Assembly (NCBI GenBank): GCA_020881915.1
Contig: JAJFPB010000009.1
Span: 62,001 to 126,000 of the forward strand
DNA: 64,000 bases
Direction: 5' to 3'
Source of the DNA: Paramyrothecium sp. XJ0827
Lineage: Eukaryota > Ascomycota > Sordariomycetes > Hypocreales > Stachybotryaceae
Shown: one piece after another, positions 1-11,097 of the stretch
How the letters are laid out: every line of letters begins with the position of its first letter
Position numbering within the stretch: position 1 is the stretch's first letter
Notes under the pieces: model-generated
Seen by the model: only the letters and a program-made list of their open reading frames with translations
Databases searched by the model: none
What the model was told of the DNA's origin: nothing
Made by a program: the position numbers and the translations under genes

Positions 1-2040
1 TGAATTGGTCACTCTGCCTGTTGCCTTCACCTCGGCTCTCTCCGCGTTGGTAGAGAAGGCGAACCTGAGGGCGGGTGAGCGCGTCCTCATCCACTCTGGC
101 TCGGGCGCCGTAGGCATGGCGGCCATCCAGATTGCTCAGAATGTCGGAGCGACCGTGTACACGACTAGCAGCACGCAGACCAAGCGAGACTGCATCAAAG
201 ATTTGTTCAACGTGCCCGACGAAAACATTTTTCAGTCTCGCGATACGTCCTTTGTGGACAGAATCAGAAAGGCAACAGGCGGTCGTGGTATTAACATTGT
301 CCTAAACTCCCTGGTGGGGGATCTTATGCACGAGAGCTGGCGTTGTATTTCCAGCTTCGGACGCTTTATTGAGATCGGCAAGCGTGAGCTCGTGAGGCAG
401 GAAAGCTTGATATGCGTATCTTTTTGCGCAACGCGACTTTTACTGCGTTTGATCTTACTGACCTCTATTGGAGCGAGGGCATGTACCTCCGCAATACCCT
501 GTCTCGGTAGAATTTCCTCACCTGAGACAGCAAGGAACGTGTAAAGCTAACTTAGTATAGACTTTTCGACCAGGTCCTAGATCTGTACCGTTCAGGGCAG
601 ATCAGGACCATTCCAAAGGTTGTCTACGACGTATCAGATCTGTCCGAAGCCTATCGCCATTTCTCGAAGAAACACCGAATCGGCAAGGTGGTCGTCACAA
701 TGGAAGATGAAGACAGTGAAGTACCGGTAAGCTACTCACGAGAAGACCTGCTTCAGTTACTCGCGCTAAGACGCCTTTAGGTCAAATCTGCGAAGTACAA
801 AACCCTTCTGGATCCCAACAAGGTGTATCTATTAGTGGGCTGCCTGGGAGGTCTCGGAAGCGGTCTAAGTCGCTGGGCTATGAGCCGCGGTGCCCGCAAC
901 TTTGTCTTCCGCGGCCGCTCCGGCTTGGATAAGCCCAGTGCCAAGAAGCTCGTGTCCCGCTTGGAGAGGTTCGGCCCCGACGTCACTGTCCGTGTCGTCC
1001 GTGGTGACGTCTCCAACACTTCTGATGTGCAGGCCGCCATCAATGCATGCGCAAGCATTGGTAGCGGTATGATTGGCGGTGTTGTCCAGGCTGCCATGGG
1101 CTTGCACGAGGCTCTGTTCCAACGCATGAGTAACAACGCGTGGCATATCGGCCTCCAACCCAAATGGAGTGGAACGTGGAACCTGCATAAGGCGCTTGAG
1201 GCTGCAGGACAGGACGTTAACCTGGATTTTATGCTCTTAATATTGTCTGTCTCGGGAAGTGTTGGAATAGCCACTGAGAGCAACTGCTGCGCCGCTAATG
1301 GGTTCCTTGATTCCTTTGCCAAGTGGCGATGCCAGCAACGCAAGCCAGCAGTCTCGCTTGGTCTGGGTATGATCTCCGAAGTGGGGCATCTTCCTGAGCA
1401 CCCCGATATTGAGGCTCTGCTGTTGCGCAAGGGCATTCAGCCGTTACACGAGGACGAGTTCCTCCAAATCGTGGATCTTGGCCTTGCCGACGACATCAAG
1501 TTTGCCGCCGACCTTCGCGTGGGACGTGAATCCTTGCAACAGATGTCACGCGCACACATCCTCACGGGTCTGGAGCCCGCCAAGATCCGAGAGCTAATGG
1601 CTCGCGGATTTCAAGTTGACAACGGAACATCCGAGATCCGCGAGCTCGGACTTTATCGGCTGCCTTGACTCCTGACGAAGATGCAGGGGCTGATGCGGCA
1701 GAAACCTTGGTATCTGGCGCGAACCTTGCCTGGCTTGCGTTCCTGCCCAACAAGTCCAGTCCAAGGAGGTGGTTGCTCTCTTGGTCGAGATCAACGCCAA
1801 ATACTTATACGCAGCGGTTCTCGGGCTGATCATGAAGCGCTTCTCGAGTCTTGTCCTCATCCCACATGAGCGGCTGGGGAGCACGAAGACTCTGGCAATT
1901 TTGGTATGGACAGCATGATTGCGGCGGATTTCCGAACGTGGCTTTGGAATATGTTCAGGGTGGATGTGCCGTTTTTGGATCTGCTCAGTCCTGTGAAGAC
2001 GCTTGGGGTGATTGCTGCTGATGTCCAAAAAAAAACTTGA
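1..2040 (+). pseudogene. 3' end of a highly reducing polyketide synthase (ER-KR-ACP), frameshifted
   Basis: Open at the left window edge. Bases 2-405 encode the enoyl reductase NADPH-binding part (GERVLIHSGSGAVG, then GRFIEIGKREL). The frame then slips by one near 405-410; the continuation DMRIFLRNATFTAFDLTDL is in another frame. Two good introns follow (about 509-565, donor GTAGAA; 727-780, donor GTAAGC). The ketoreductase runs from 781 to about 1620 (GCLGGLGSGLSRW, then ESNCCAANGFLDSFA). Another shift near 1650 moves the linker out of frame and at least one more precedes the acyl carrier motif GMDSM, whose phosphopantetheine serine codon is 1912-1914. The last frame ends at a TGA at 2038-2040. 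HR-PKSs build reduced polyketide chains; this copy cannot make a full C-terminus as read. Alternative: sequencing errors, though several separate shifts make decay more likely. Confidence 0.85.
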
Positions 2041-2585
2041 AAAGGATAAAGAGTAATTAGAAGCTAAGCAAGTAAATTAGGTACCAGAACTGGGCTTGGG
2101 TCATATTAAACTATATTTTTAGTTTTAGTGTAAATATAGCGCTTATTTTCCCCTCCTAGATGTTATATTAGACTTACCCTAGAGTTAATTAGAGCTTACG
2201 CATTTGTCACTTGTGCGCACATCTGCACGGCCCGCATGCCCCCTCCCCCGGCGCCGTAAGCACAGTAGATTTAGCTGCAGATGAATTACCACGCCTTGCT
2301 ATTCGCGGATCACTACTACCTTAACAAGGCAAGGTAGACAAGGGCTACGTAAAGGTACACTGGGTTCGACATAGTACTTTACGTACCTTACCTTATGTAC
2401 CTGTGTGGACTGAACGTAGCATGAAGCCAACAGCCAACATTTCTCGTCTCCTCACCAAGGCTACGCCATGCTGCATCCCAGTGACCTCGACCAACATTAT
2501 TCTATTTGCCAAAGGCTCGTCTAGTTTGACATACGTATCTGACCTGAATCCTCTCGCAAAAGCACACCCGAAAACGCACACCACG
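2041..2585. other. Intergenic, AT-rich then promoter of the P450
   Basis: Bases 2041-2190 are AT-rich without a reading frame. Bases 2340-2400 hold an imperfect inverted pair, ACGTAAAGGTAC near 2347 and GTACTTTACGT near 2373, in a stretch of ACCTTAC-type repeats. It probably contains the P450 promoter; no clear TATA box was found. Confidence 0.4.
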
Positions 2586-4417
2586 ATGCTCAAGTCTCTG
2601 CTCGCCGCTGCGCTCGCGTTGGCCGTAGCATGGGCCTACCGTAAGCTGGCACACATACGCTTCCACCAGTACTCCCACCTCCCCCAGCATCCAAATACAC
2701 TGATCCTAGGTCATCTCAAGGCGTTTGGCGAGTATGCCAAGCGCAACAAGCCCGATGCTCACCCTGACCAGGCCATGGTGGCCATGCACCGAGCTCTGGG
2801 GCGCCCACCCCTGATGTTTGTCGACATGCGGCCCATCGGCGACCCCATGGTGCTGGTCGGAGATGCTGACATTGCTGATCAGCTCACCAAGGCATCGGCC
2901 GCTTTCCCTACCAGTCCGCCCAAATCCTCCGCGTCGCTGAATCGCTTGGTGTACCTGTTGGGCCCAACGTCCATCTTCTCTCACCACGTAGGTTTCTGCT
3001 TTCTTATCTCTTTTTCTTTGTCGATGAGTTCTTGGTGCGTAGCACAGATTCTCTGTGGCCCCATCCTCTTGCAACCATCAAGTCTGGTGGTGGCTTTACC
3101 GTCAGCAATCGAATCACAACTGAACTGGTGAAGGGAGAAACATGGAAACTTCTTCGCAAGCGCTTCGTCGCAGGTTTCGCGCCCCAGCATCTTCTCACCT
3201 TCGTGCCCGAGATACTCGAAAAATCCATGATATTCTTGCACCGACTTGACGCCCTTTCCGACACGGGCCGTAACTTCTCTCTTGTAGAGCTGGCCACTGG
3301 CCTGACCTTTGACATCATTGGCAAGGTCGTGATGGACATGGAACTTGACGCACAATCGCATGACGGTGGTCCTCCGGGTGAGCTCGTAGGCCTGTTCGAA
3401 ACACTGCTCAATGCTTACCACGGAGATCGTTTCAACCTGCCATGGTGGCTTACCATTGCCAAGACCAAAAGGCGAGCTGCTCTGTCCAGCCGTATCGGAG
3501 ACATTCTCAAGGCGCTGATACGCCGCAAACATGCAGAGATGGTCGAAGCTGGAGCATCTCCCAAGAGCCGCCTTAGTGTCCTCTCGCTGGAGCTACGGGA
3601 TATTCCGGCTTTGTATCCCAGCACTTTGAATGAAACATGCGACCAACTTCGCACCTTCTTGTTCGCGGGTCATGATACCACCAGCGTTTTGATCTCATGG
3701 GTTTCCTACGAGCTCTCTCGAACCCCCGCTGCCTTGAACGCCGTCCGTGCCGAGCTTGACAGCCTTGTTGGGCCTGACGCTAGCCCTGCCGCCGTCCGCG
3801 CTCGCCTCCTGGACCAGCCCGACCTTGTGCAGCAGATGCCCTACGTCTCAGCCATGATCAAGGAGACGCTGCGGCTGCACCCTCCCGGCGGGACTGCACG
3901 CAAAATACCACCAGGCTCAGGCTTCACCGTTCGCATGCCAGACGGTAAGTTGGAGTGCCTGGACGGCTTGCTTGTGTACAACTGTCAGAGCGTGCTGCAC
4001 AGGGACTCCGGGGCATTTGGCGACAGCGCCGAGTATTTTGCGCCCCAGCGCTGGCTGTCAGAAACGAGCCGAGCTGGGATTCCTGCAGGAGCCTGGCGGC
4101 CCTTCGAGAGGGGCCCGCGAGATTGTATCGGCTCGGAGTTGGCCAACATCGAGGCCCGCGCCATCATAGCACTGGCAGTCCGTAGGTATGACTTTAAAAA
4201 AGTGGGCATAGGAGCCTTCACCCTTGACAGCAGCGGTAAGCCAATCTTGGACAACAATACGGGGCAGTACAAAGTAGACGAAGAGCTGTACATGGTGAGT
4301 TTTAGTACACGATAACTTTTCATCCTAGATCCCCTGCTGATATGTTCATTGTAGACACGGCAGGTGATATCCAAGCCAGTTGATGGAATGAAAATGAGCG
4401 TCAAACTGAGGCATTAG
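2586..4417 (+). CDS. Cytochrome P450 monooxygenase (intact, 3 exons, 558 aa)
   Basis: Exons 2586-2987, 3083-4294 and 4355-4417 join in frame. The ATG at 2586 is chosen over upstream in-frame ATGs because it starts a hydrophobic membrane anchor (MLKSLLAAALALAVAWAY), normal for an ER-bound fungal P450. Family landmarks are all present: I-helix FAGHDTT at residues 328-334, K-helix ExxR at E395/R398, and the haem loop FERGPRDCIG at 475-484 with the thiolate cysteine at C482. Such enzymes insert one oxygen from O2 into a substrate using electrons from a P450 reductase. It lies 545 bp downstream of the broken PKS on the same strand, so it was probably a tailoring enzyme of that cluster; the substrate is unknown. 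The last exon is only 21 codons, supported by clean splice sites (GTGAGT / TTGTAG). Confidence 0.93.
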
Positions 4418-4689
4418 GCGTGTTTGCGTGGGCTTCGACAGGAATATGCTATCCAAGCGGCGAGACGACGTTCTTGCAACGCTACTTGGTGGCAGCCAGG
4501 AATATTGGACTTCCCTGGTCATTGGAGGACATATCATGTAATTGACTAATGCTTGAAACCAGTTCCCCTTGCATGTCGTCAAAAGCGTAGCTAATGCTAG
4601 TACTGTCACCTCAAGAAAGTCAAGGTACTGTAAAGCTAATTCTGTAAATCCTACCATGTAAGAGCCAGTCATTTACGGTTGGAAGCTCC

Positions 4690-5500
4690 TCACTCCTTCA
4701 TTGCCGCGGTACGACAATCTTGGTATTGGAAACTTACTGATTGCCGCCGAGCATGGCTGCTCGAACGACGGCACAAGGGATAACACCAGCGCGATCAACG
4801 CGATTCTTAAGCAAGCCGCGAGTGCGGGCAGGGTTTCGTACTTCCTCGCGGGAATCTACACGATCAATAGCACCGTGACTGTCCTCGCGGTGTCTAAGCT
4901 TCAGGGACAAGCTGGTCGCAGATTCAAGCCACTTGGGAGTATTTCAATGACATAAAAACACAAAGGTTGCTGTGCGCATCGGCGAGACGGGTGATGTGGA
5001 CACCATAAAGACTGTGGAGATGCTGTTCACCGTCAACGGCCCAACGGCCGGAATCATCATGGTCGAGTGGAAAATCAAAGCCTCGTCACCAGGGGGCGCG
5101 GGTCTCTGGGACTCTCACGTCCGTGTTGGTGGATGAATCGGAACGGGGTTCGACGTGGCGGTTTGCCCCAAGCTCTCTTACAATCCGAAGTGCATCGCAG
5201 CATTTATGCTTGTGCACATAACTCGGGATGCCTCTGGGTATCTTGAGAGTATGTGGGCTTGGACAGCCGATCATGATAATGGTAAGATAGTCACAGCACG
5301 GTGGTGTCCGTGTCGCATGCGCCGTAAGAACAAGGCCGTTGGCACGATGCTGACTGCCCTACAGACTATAACTTATACCGGGACGTCGGCAAGCTAGCAA
5401 CCGAGATCAGCTTGTACTCTGCCCGCGCCATCCTCATAGAATCTCTGGATCCGGTCTGGATCTACAGCTCCGGCTCGAAGCACATCATTATGTACAAGCT
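4690..5500 (+). pseudogene. Relic of a GH55 exo-beta-1,3-glucanase
   Basis: Translated pieces match the GH55 tandem beta-helix family in order: AAEHGCSNDGTRDNTSAIN (about 4740-4800), then, after a frameshift near 4915, WEYFNDIK. Further shifted pieces follow: VRIGETGDVDTIK, LWDSHVRVGG, an in-frame TGA at about 5134, CPKLSYNPKCIAA, YLESMWAWTADHDN, and YSARAILIESLDPVWIY near 5415-5465. The N-terminal half and the last part are missing. GH55 enzymes release glucose from beta-1,3-glucan outside the cell. The 3' side runs into AT-rich sequence and then the transposon at 5552. Confidence 0.8.
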
Positions 5501-5551
5501 TAGTTATAACCTTGGGTTAGGTTATAATACTTAACTTATATAGATAACGTA

Positions 5552-5594
5552 CATGATAAGCGAGTGCACCAACCAAGCGAGTGCACCAAAAATT
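5552..5594 (+). repeat. Left 43-bp terminal inverted repeat
   Basis: Begins CATGATAAGCGAGTGCACC. It matches the right end perfectly in inverted orientation and contains two direct 15-bp words. Confidence 0.95.
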
Positions 5595-5652
5595 CACACC
5601 ATTAAAATAGAACATTACTTAAAATCACTACAAAACATCTAATCAATTAAAA

Positions 5653-7304
5653 TTAATCACTATCGTCTTCTTCAGATACTAACACAACTATCTGACATGT
5701 TCTTGAATTATGTCCGGTATTTCCACAGGTTCTACAGCGCCTTTCTCTCGCCAGTGCTGACCTCCCTCGACCACCACTTCTCAACAATCCAGCCATTATC
5801 TGCGCATCAACGTCTTTCTGATCAATCTCATCCCTTCCCTCACCTATAGTCATCTTCCCTCCATTCTGTAGCCGGGTTCTTTTTGCCCTACGCCGCTTGC
5901 TAAGAGTCTCATTTGCCTGTCGAAGGATCTGGTTCTCAGACTTTAATAATGCTATTTGATGCATTATCGCCTTCGTTCCCTTAGAAAATGACTTAAGCGC
6001 ATCAACAATAGATGCTGGGGAGCTTCCTGGTGCCTTCTGATTCGTCTTTCAAGGTATTCAGATTGAGAGGTAGCCTCAAGGACCGTCTTTGGCGTCTTGG
6101 GCACCCAAGGGTCGGGGAGGCCGGCCTCCTCCTCAATCGGTGTTGGAGTTCGTACCTGCACATCAAGCTTCGATATGACACTTTCTGGGTCTAAAGGAAC
6201 AAGCCCGGCCCCTCTAAAACCCCTTTGATATTAATTTCTATTATGGCGGCTTGGTGGGCGGCGTAAAATGCCAGAAAGAACTCAGTCTTAGAAACGTGGG
6301 TTATAGAGCACCTGATCAGATGCTCTATTTCTCGACCGTATGCCTTTTTGAGTGGCCCAAAGCACCCGACATCAAGAGGCTGAAGTAGGTGAGACGAATG
6401 AGGCGGCATACACAGCGTAATGATATGGTTATCTTCACAATATTTCTCAAAGTCAACCGAGTGGTGACTTCCATGCCCATCGAGGATCAGAAGACGATAG
6501 CGACCGGTTGATCGGGCCTTGGTATGCCGGTCAAAGTGTTTTAGCCACTCAAGGCCGGTCTCATTGTCGGTCCAACCATTTTGAGTTGTCGCAATAGCCC
6601 AGTCGCCCGGAAGGTTGCTTTCCTGGTACCAGCTTGCGAGGTGATATTGGCCCGCGACCACGATGAACGGCGCGATCGCCCAGCCTTCGGCATTAATCGC
6701 CTGAATGACTGTAACCCATTCCCGGTTTCCAGGCTGGACTGATTTCGGGTTTCCACGCCTATCTGCACCTGTGACGACCATTCCGCTTGCAATTATGCCC
6801 ATCATAAAGCCGGTCTCATCAAAGTTGTAGATATCGGCTAGGTCGATGCCATATTTCGCGATTGTGTTCTCCACGAGCCGGAACCAATTGCGAATAATGG
6901 TTGGATCTTCGCATTTAGCCCTCTGATAGTCATATTTACGAAAAAACGCGTCTTGAGCTCTGGTTGTCGCCTGACGAAGTTGGAAGCCCAGCGCTTGCCG
7001 ACAGGTGACGCGTCGCGGTCAGCGAGCAGTCGGTTGGCCATTTCTTCAACACCACGCAGTCGCGGGGAAATCCTCGCGAATCCAGGTCGAGAATGAACTG
7101 GACAATAATCTGCTCCTCTAGATCGGATAGTCTCCGTGAGTTGGGGATGGTATCGCGCCGAGACTGGATGCCCCTCTGTCGGCGACGAAGGGCATAATAA
7201 TCCACCTGGTATAATCTTGCGGCGGGTCGTAGACCCAGTTTCGGGTCATTTTGAAGGGCCCGAAGAGCGAGAAGCATATTAGCTTCATTATTTGATTGTG
7301 ACAT
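5653..7304 (-). pseudogene. pogo/Fot-type transposase, frameshifted
   Basis: Read on the minus strand from 7304. The N-terminus looks like a psq-type helix-turn-helix (ALRALQNDPKLGLRPAARLY), followed by a CENP-B-like DNA-binding part (KRWASNFVRRQPELKTRFF). The DDE_1 catalytic region has its three aspartates in YNFDETGF, LILDGHGSHHS and LLQPLDVGCFGP. The C-terminal coiled part ends in a zinc knuckle of the form CxxCGxxGHNSRTC (about 5690-5730). Frame changes are needed near 7055, 6930, 6200 and 5985, so no full-length protein can be made. A whole protein of this family is usually about 500-560 residues. The downstream frames are otherwise well preserved, so decay is recent or due to sequence errors. 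Confidence 0.88.
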
Positions 7305-7354
7305 ATTTGGTGGTTGAGAAATAGTTGATTAGATGTAAAGAGGAGAGATTGAGT

Positions 7355-7397
7355 AATTTTTGGTGCACTCGCTTGGTTGGTGCACTCGCTTATCATG
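7355..7397 (-). repeat. Right 43-bp terminal inverted repeat
   Basis: Inverted copy of 5552-5594 with no mismatch. The TA target duplication follows at 7398-7399. Confidence 0.95.
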
Positions 7398-8268
7398 TAC
7401 GTTAATATAAAATACTAAATTATATCTTTTATTATTAGAAAGTACTATTATATTATTAGATAAGGCTAGTACCCTTATTAACTGTAGTAGTTAAATAGGT
7501 AATACCTAAGAGCTATATTAAGTTTAAAAAGGTAGTAAGAAGTAATGCCTTCTTATAAGTAGGTTAGAGGGCTATGTAATAACTAGAAAAGGTTACTAAA
7601 TAGAAGCAAAAAAGGTAGAATTTAGTGCCTACGCTCCTCGGAGAGAGATATAAATGCTGTGTTATTAGCCTATATAGGCTCCCTTAAGAGATTTATCTTA
7701 CTATTAAGCCCCTTAAGTATAGATAATATATCTTATTAGGTAGAAGGGGATACTAGGTTACTAAAAGAGCTACGAATAATAAGGGAAGCTATTATAGCTA
7801 CTGGCTTCTTCTTGAAGATAAGTATAATATATTGCTTGGTTGTACTATTTATATTCTACTTTGCCTAGTAATAGATAATAAAGTTACTTAAATTAAGATA
7901 TAGAGTCTAATTATTGAGGAGAACCTTATTATAGATAGAGTTTAGTAAGTTAAGTAACCTCTGAGCTCCCCGAAAAGTTGTAATTTAATATAGCCTAAGT
8001 CTATACTATCTCTAGATAGATACCTAATCGAAAGGTATTTATTTAATTAGGTTACTATTAGACTATGTTTTGCCTACTATTAATACCCTTTACATTACTT
8101 GAAATTATACCTCTACTATATATATAGTTAATCCTTTGCATTAGGATTTCGACTAAAAGTAAGGACGATATTCTAGTAAATTACTGAATGAGTTTAGCCA
8201 GTAGGAAAGGTGTCTTAGTTATTACTATGAGTATTGACCTCTACACTCTCCTACATTAGCCCGGCCAC
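7398..8268. other. AT-rich, TpA-rich non-coding tract
   Basis: About 870 bp of very AT-rich sequence with many TA steps and no open frame. The composition resembles a repeat mutated by RIP, but no recognisable element remains. It begins directly at the transposon's right target duplication. Confidence 0.55.
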
Positions 8269-9811
8269 TTAGCCCCCGATAGCACACTCCTGTTCGCTCT
8301 CTCCATCCGGGTCTGTTTTGCAGAGTGCAGCATAACTTTCGTGCTGTTTATCGATTGGAAGGGGATCTCCACTTTGGTACTCATAGCCTAGATATTATAT
8401 TGTTAGCTATAGCCCTTTGAGTCCGGTGCCATACCTTCAACGACTGGTAGTGTTTGGGCAGGAGGATATGGTAAAAGTAGAGCTATACTCACGGACGGCC
8501 CAAAAAACAACAGGTTCATTCGTTGTTGGGTCAATTTCGGGCGAGAAGGCGCACCAATGATCATCGGTGTCTATTACATTCTCGCCACACGTCGGAGTAG
8601 ATGGGCCACCATTCGGATTAGGAATTCCGGGCGCGACATCATACTGCGTTCCCACGCCGCATGTCTCGATCCATTTGGGAAAGTAAACCCAGCGCCAGTA
8701 GTCTTTATCGTTAATATCCTGTGAATCCTGCTGCACTGTCTTGCCGCGGGTGACAGAGGTAGCAACTATATGCGTTCTCATTAGTAAACTGTACCGGTTC
8801 TACACTGAGGGAGGTGACTTACACTGATAATTCACAGCCCCACCAATCACGTCTGCCCAAATCCCTTCGATGCCGATGGAAAAGCCATGGCTATTAGTAA
8901 ACTCAGTATTGGTGGCGAGGACAGCCTTAATATTGGGCGCATTCTGTGTGCCAGCTTGACCGCTAGGAACAGACTCGAGGCCGAGGAAACCGCCCCGGCT
9001 GGTCTCACAGTAGGCCCAGCAATCACTTCGGTAGACAGGCGAAGGGCAGACCCCATTGACTAAGGAATGACCCGGCTTCTGGTGACAGTTTTTCTTATGG
9101 ATACCGTCGTAGCCCATGGTTGCACATGGGTCGATTCCCTGACGAGCCTGTAGTACGTTTTCAGGCGACGATGACAATGGGATCCGCGGCCTGTTTAGGC
9201 TGCGAACAAAAGGCGCTGGGATGAAATCCTTCCCATCGGCCTGCTTTTTGCCTCCGGGAATATCCGGAGGGTTCGCGCCTGCAGGGACCTTGATGTTCTT
9301 GCCACCGTAGACACCAAATGCGGCGAAGGTTAGGTTATTAACCACATGCACGCCGCTGAAGCCAGTATCGTCGATATTACAATCCTTGATCAGCTGATCG
9401 ATGCCGCGACGGACCTCGTCACGGTATACCGTACGGTTACGGTAGTTGCCGTTGCAGAGAGATACCATTGTCGACTCGTGACGGTGATAAATACAAGCAT
9501 TTGTCTCGAGATAGGTACCCTTTTCAAATGTATTATTCTGTGCAAGAACATTGCCAGCAATAAGAGCATCCGGACTAAGGTAGCTTTGGGGAGTAAGATC
9601 ATAAGTTAGCTATAAAATGGCCCATGTGGGAATAAAACAAGCAGGCTCAAGCAATAACGCTGAATGAGCTAACATACCCACGATCAGCCCAACAGGATGA
9701 GTACCGCGAGGCACTATCGTCTGTGGCGATAGCAATACCCGCGGCACCATCCTCTGCGGCGATAGCGATACCCGCGGCACCCACAGCGGCGAGGAATGAT
9801 TTGAGATGCAT
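8269..9811 (-). CDS. Putative secreted cysteine-rich protein, 4 exons, 428 aa
   Basis: Exons on the minus strand: 9811-9678, 9583-8823, 8765-8493 and 8387-8269. All three introns have good sites (GTATGT, GTAAGT, GTGAGT) and the joined frame is open to TAA. The protein starts MHLKSFLAAVGAAGIAIAA, a likely signal peptide, followed by a near-duplicate of the same alanine/isoleucine block (AAGIAIAAEDG, AAGIAIATDDS). The mature part has many cysteines (ETNACIYHRH, GNYRNRTVYRDEV, KDCNIDDTGF, CWAYCETSRGG, CGENVIDTDDHWCAF) and ends near ALCKTDPDG. I do not recognise the family. Part of the pattern (RRGIDQLIKDCN, then NNLTFAAFGVYGG) is loosely like fungal Hce2/killer-toxin-like secreted proteins, but that is not secure. 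It could be a secreted effector-like or wall protein. Confidence 0.72.
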
Positions 9812-11097
9812 CTTGGTTTGGGGAGCTTGGAATCGGAGCTAAGACCTCACGGAGGAAACAATTGGGAAGGAGTGCTGCTTGATGGTTTGCTTAAAGTCAA
9901 GACTGGCAATTCAACAAGCGATCATCAGCCCTTTATATATCTCGCATTTAGAATTGATTCTTTACAGAGTCAATCTGCGCACAGCTAGACTCCTTATCCG
10001 TTTTCGATTGCCCGGACTTGAGATTGTCCTAACCAACGCAGAATCATTGCTAGGAACCAACATCGCTTCACTGAAAAGAGTAGATTGGGGCGAGTTTCTC
10101 GATGGCTTCGAGGATTACATCCCCTTTGAGGACCACGAGTGGCACCAAACCCCTTGTAGCATAATTGGAATCACACTCAGGCAACAAGAACGGGTCATAA
10201 GGCTATGCCAGGATGCATCCGTAAAGGCTGGGTGCTGGGTGCCCTGCAGGCCTTTCCAGGATCTCCTGAACAGCCTCCTGTGCAAACATGCCCCTGAAAA
10301 ACCAAGTGTGCCCCACTGCTAGATCTCGATCTGATTCCCCTCTCAAGGTTGGCCTTGATGAAGAGTAGCCATCAGGAGAGTATTGCTATTTCCTGGTCAT
10401 CCGCCCTTTCTGTCCTTGCAATGGCGAGAATTTCGCCGCTGCGAAGAAAACGAGACTTGCCAAAAACTCAGCACTCACAATACCATTGTCATCTCGAGAT
10501 TGATAGACTTCAATGATCGCGCGGCGGTGCATCGTGAGGCCTCTGATCGTTTTTGGTTAGCTAGTATCATAGAATTGTCGTTGGTTGGTAGTCACAAAGA
10601 TGCAGGACGACTACTGGATATATTCCTTGGAAGACTACATTAAACTCGGGCATGTATCTACTTTTGGAGCTTATGTCAGACCGTGACGACATATATTCCT
10701 TCTACTCATGCCCAAAGAGGCTCGTACTGCGGTCGTGGTAACCATGCCGCTGTGAATGGATATGCAGCCCTCATGCGAAGCGTGGGACCTGCCTATTACG
10801 TCGTTCACTAGCCGAAAGGAGCAAGCCTTTCATTCCCTCATAAGCACGTGCACAGCAAGACGAGCTGCCACCCCAGTCGGGACATGGGCTGGTGATACCC
10901 CCGCAACTAGCATCCCTGGAACCAACCGCTCACTTTTTGACCAACAAAAATTAGTGATGGGGCGATGATTTTCAGGGAATTCAGGCTTGTCACAATTTAT
11001 CAATCGTTTTAATTCTCCTCCTTATTGACTTGTCTCTTGAATCAATCAGCCTCTACATCCGCCAACTCAGCGATACAAATAGCAATACCATAAAGCT
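9812..11097. other. Intergenic, no supported gene
   Basis: Contains a 147-codon plus-strand frame (9879-10322) and an 86-codon one (10383-10643). Neither matches a family I know, and neither has convincing start context or introns. It presumably holds the divergent promoters of the genes at 9811 (minus) and 11098 (plus). Confidence 0.4.

Larger units (their letters stand above)
5552..7397. mobile_element. pogo/Fot-like DNA transposon with intact inverted repeats
   Basis: The element is 1846 bp. Terminal inverted repeats of 43 bp (5552-5594 and 7355-7397) are identical as inverted copies. It is flanked by TA at 5550-5551 and 7398-7399, the target duplication of the Tc1/mariner-pogo superfamily. 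With one TA removed, the target reads AACGTACGTT, a perfect palindrome. Each inverted repeat contains two direct copies of a 15-bp word (5558-5572 and 5575-5589, 17 bp apart), probably transposase binding sites. The internal transposase gene on the minus strand is broken, so the copy cannot move by itself but could be moved in trans. Confidence 0.92.

Noticed and set aside
7398..8268. Retrotransposon in the AT-rich tract
   Set aside because: No LTR, reverse transcriptase or other motif could be read; only the composition is suggestive.
9879..10643. 147- and 86-codon plus-strand frames as genes
   Set aside because: No family pattern, no splice support and ordinary composition for chance frames.
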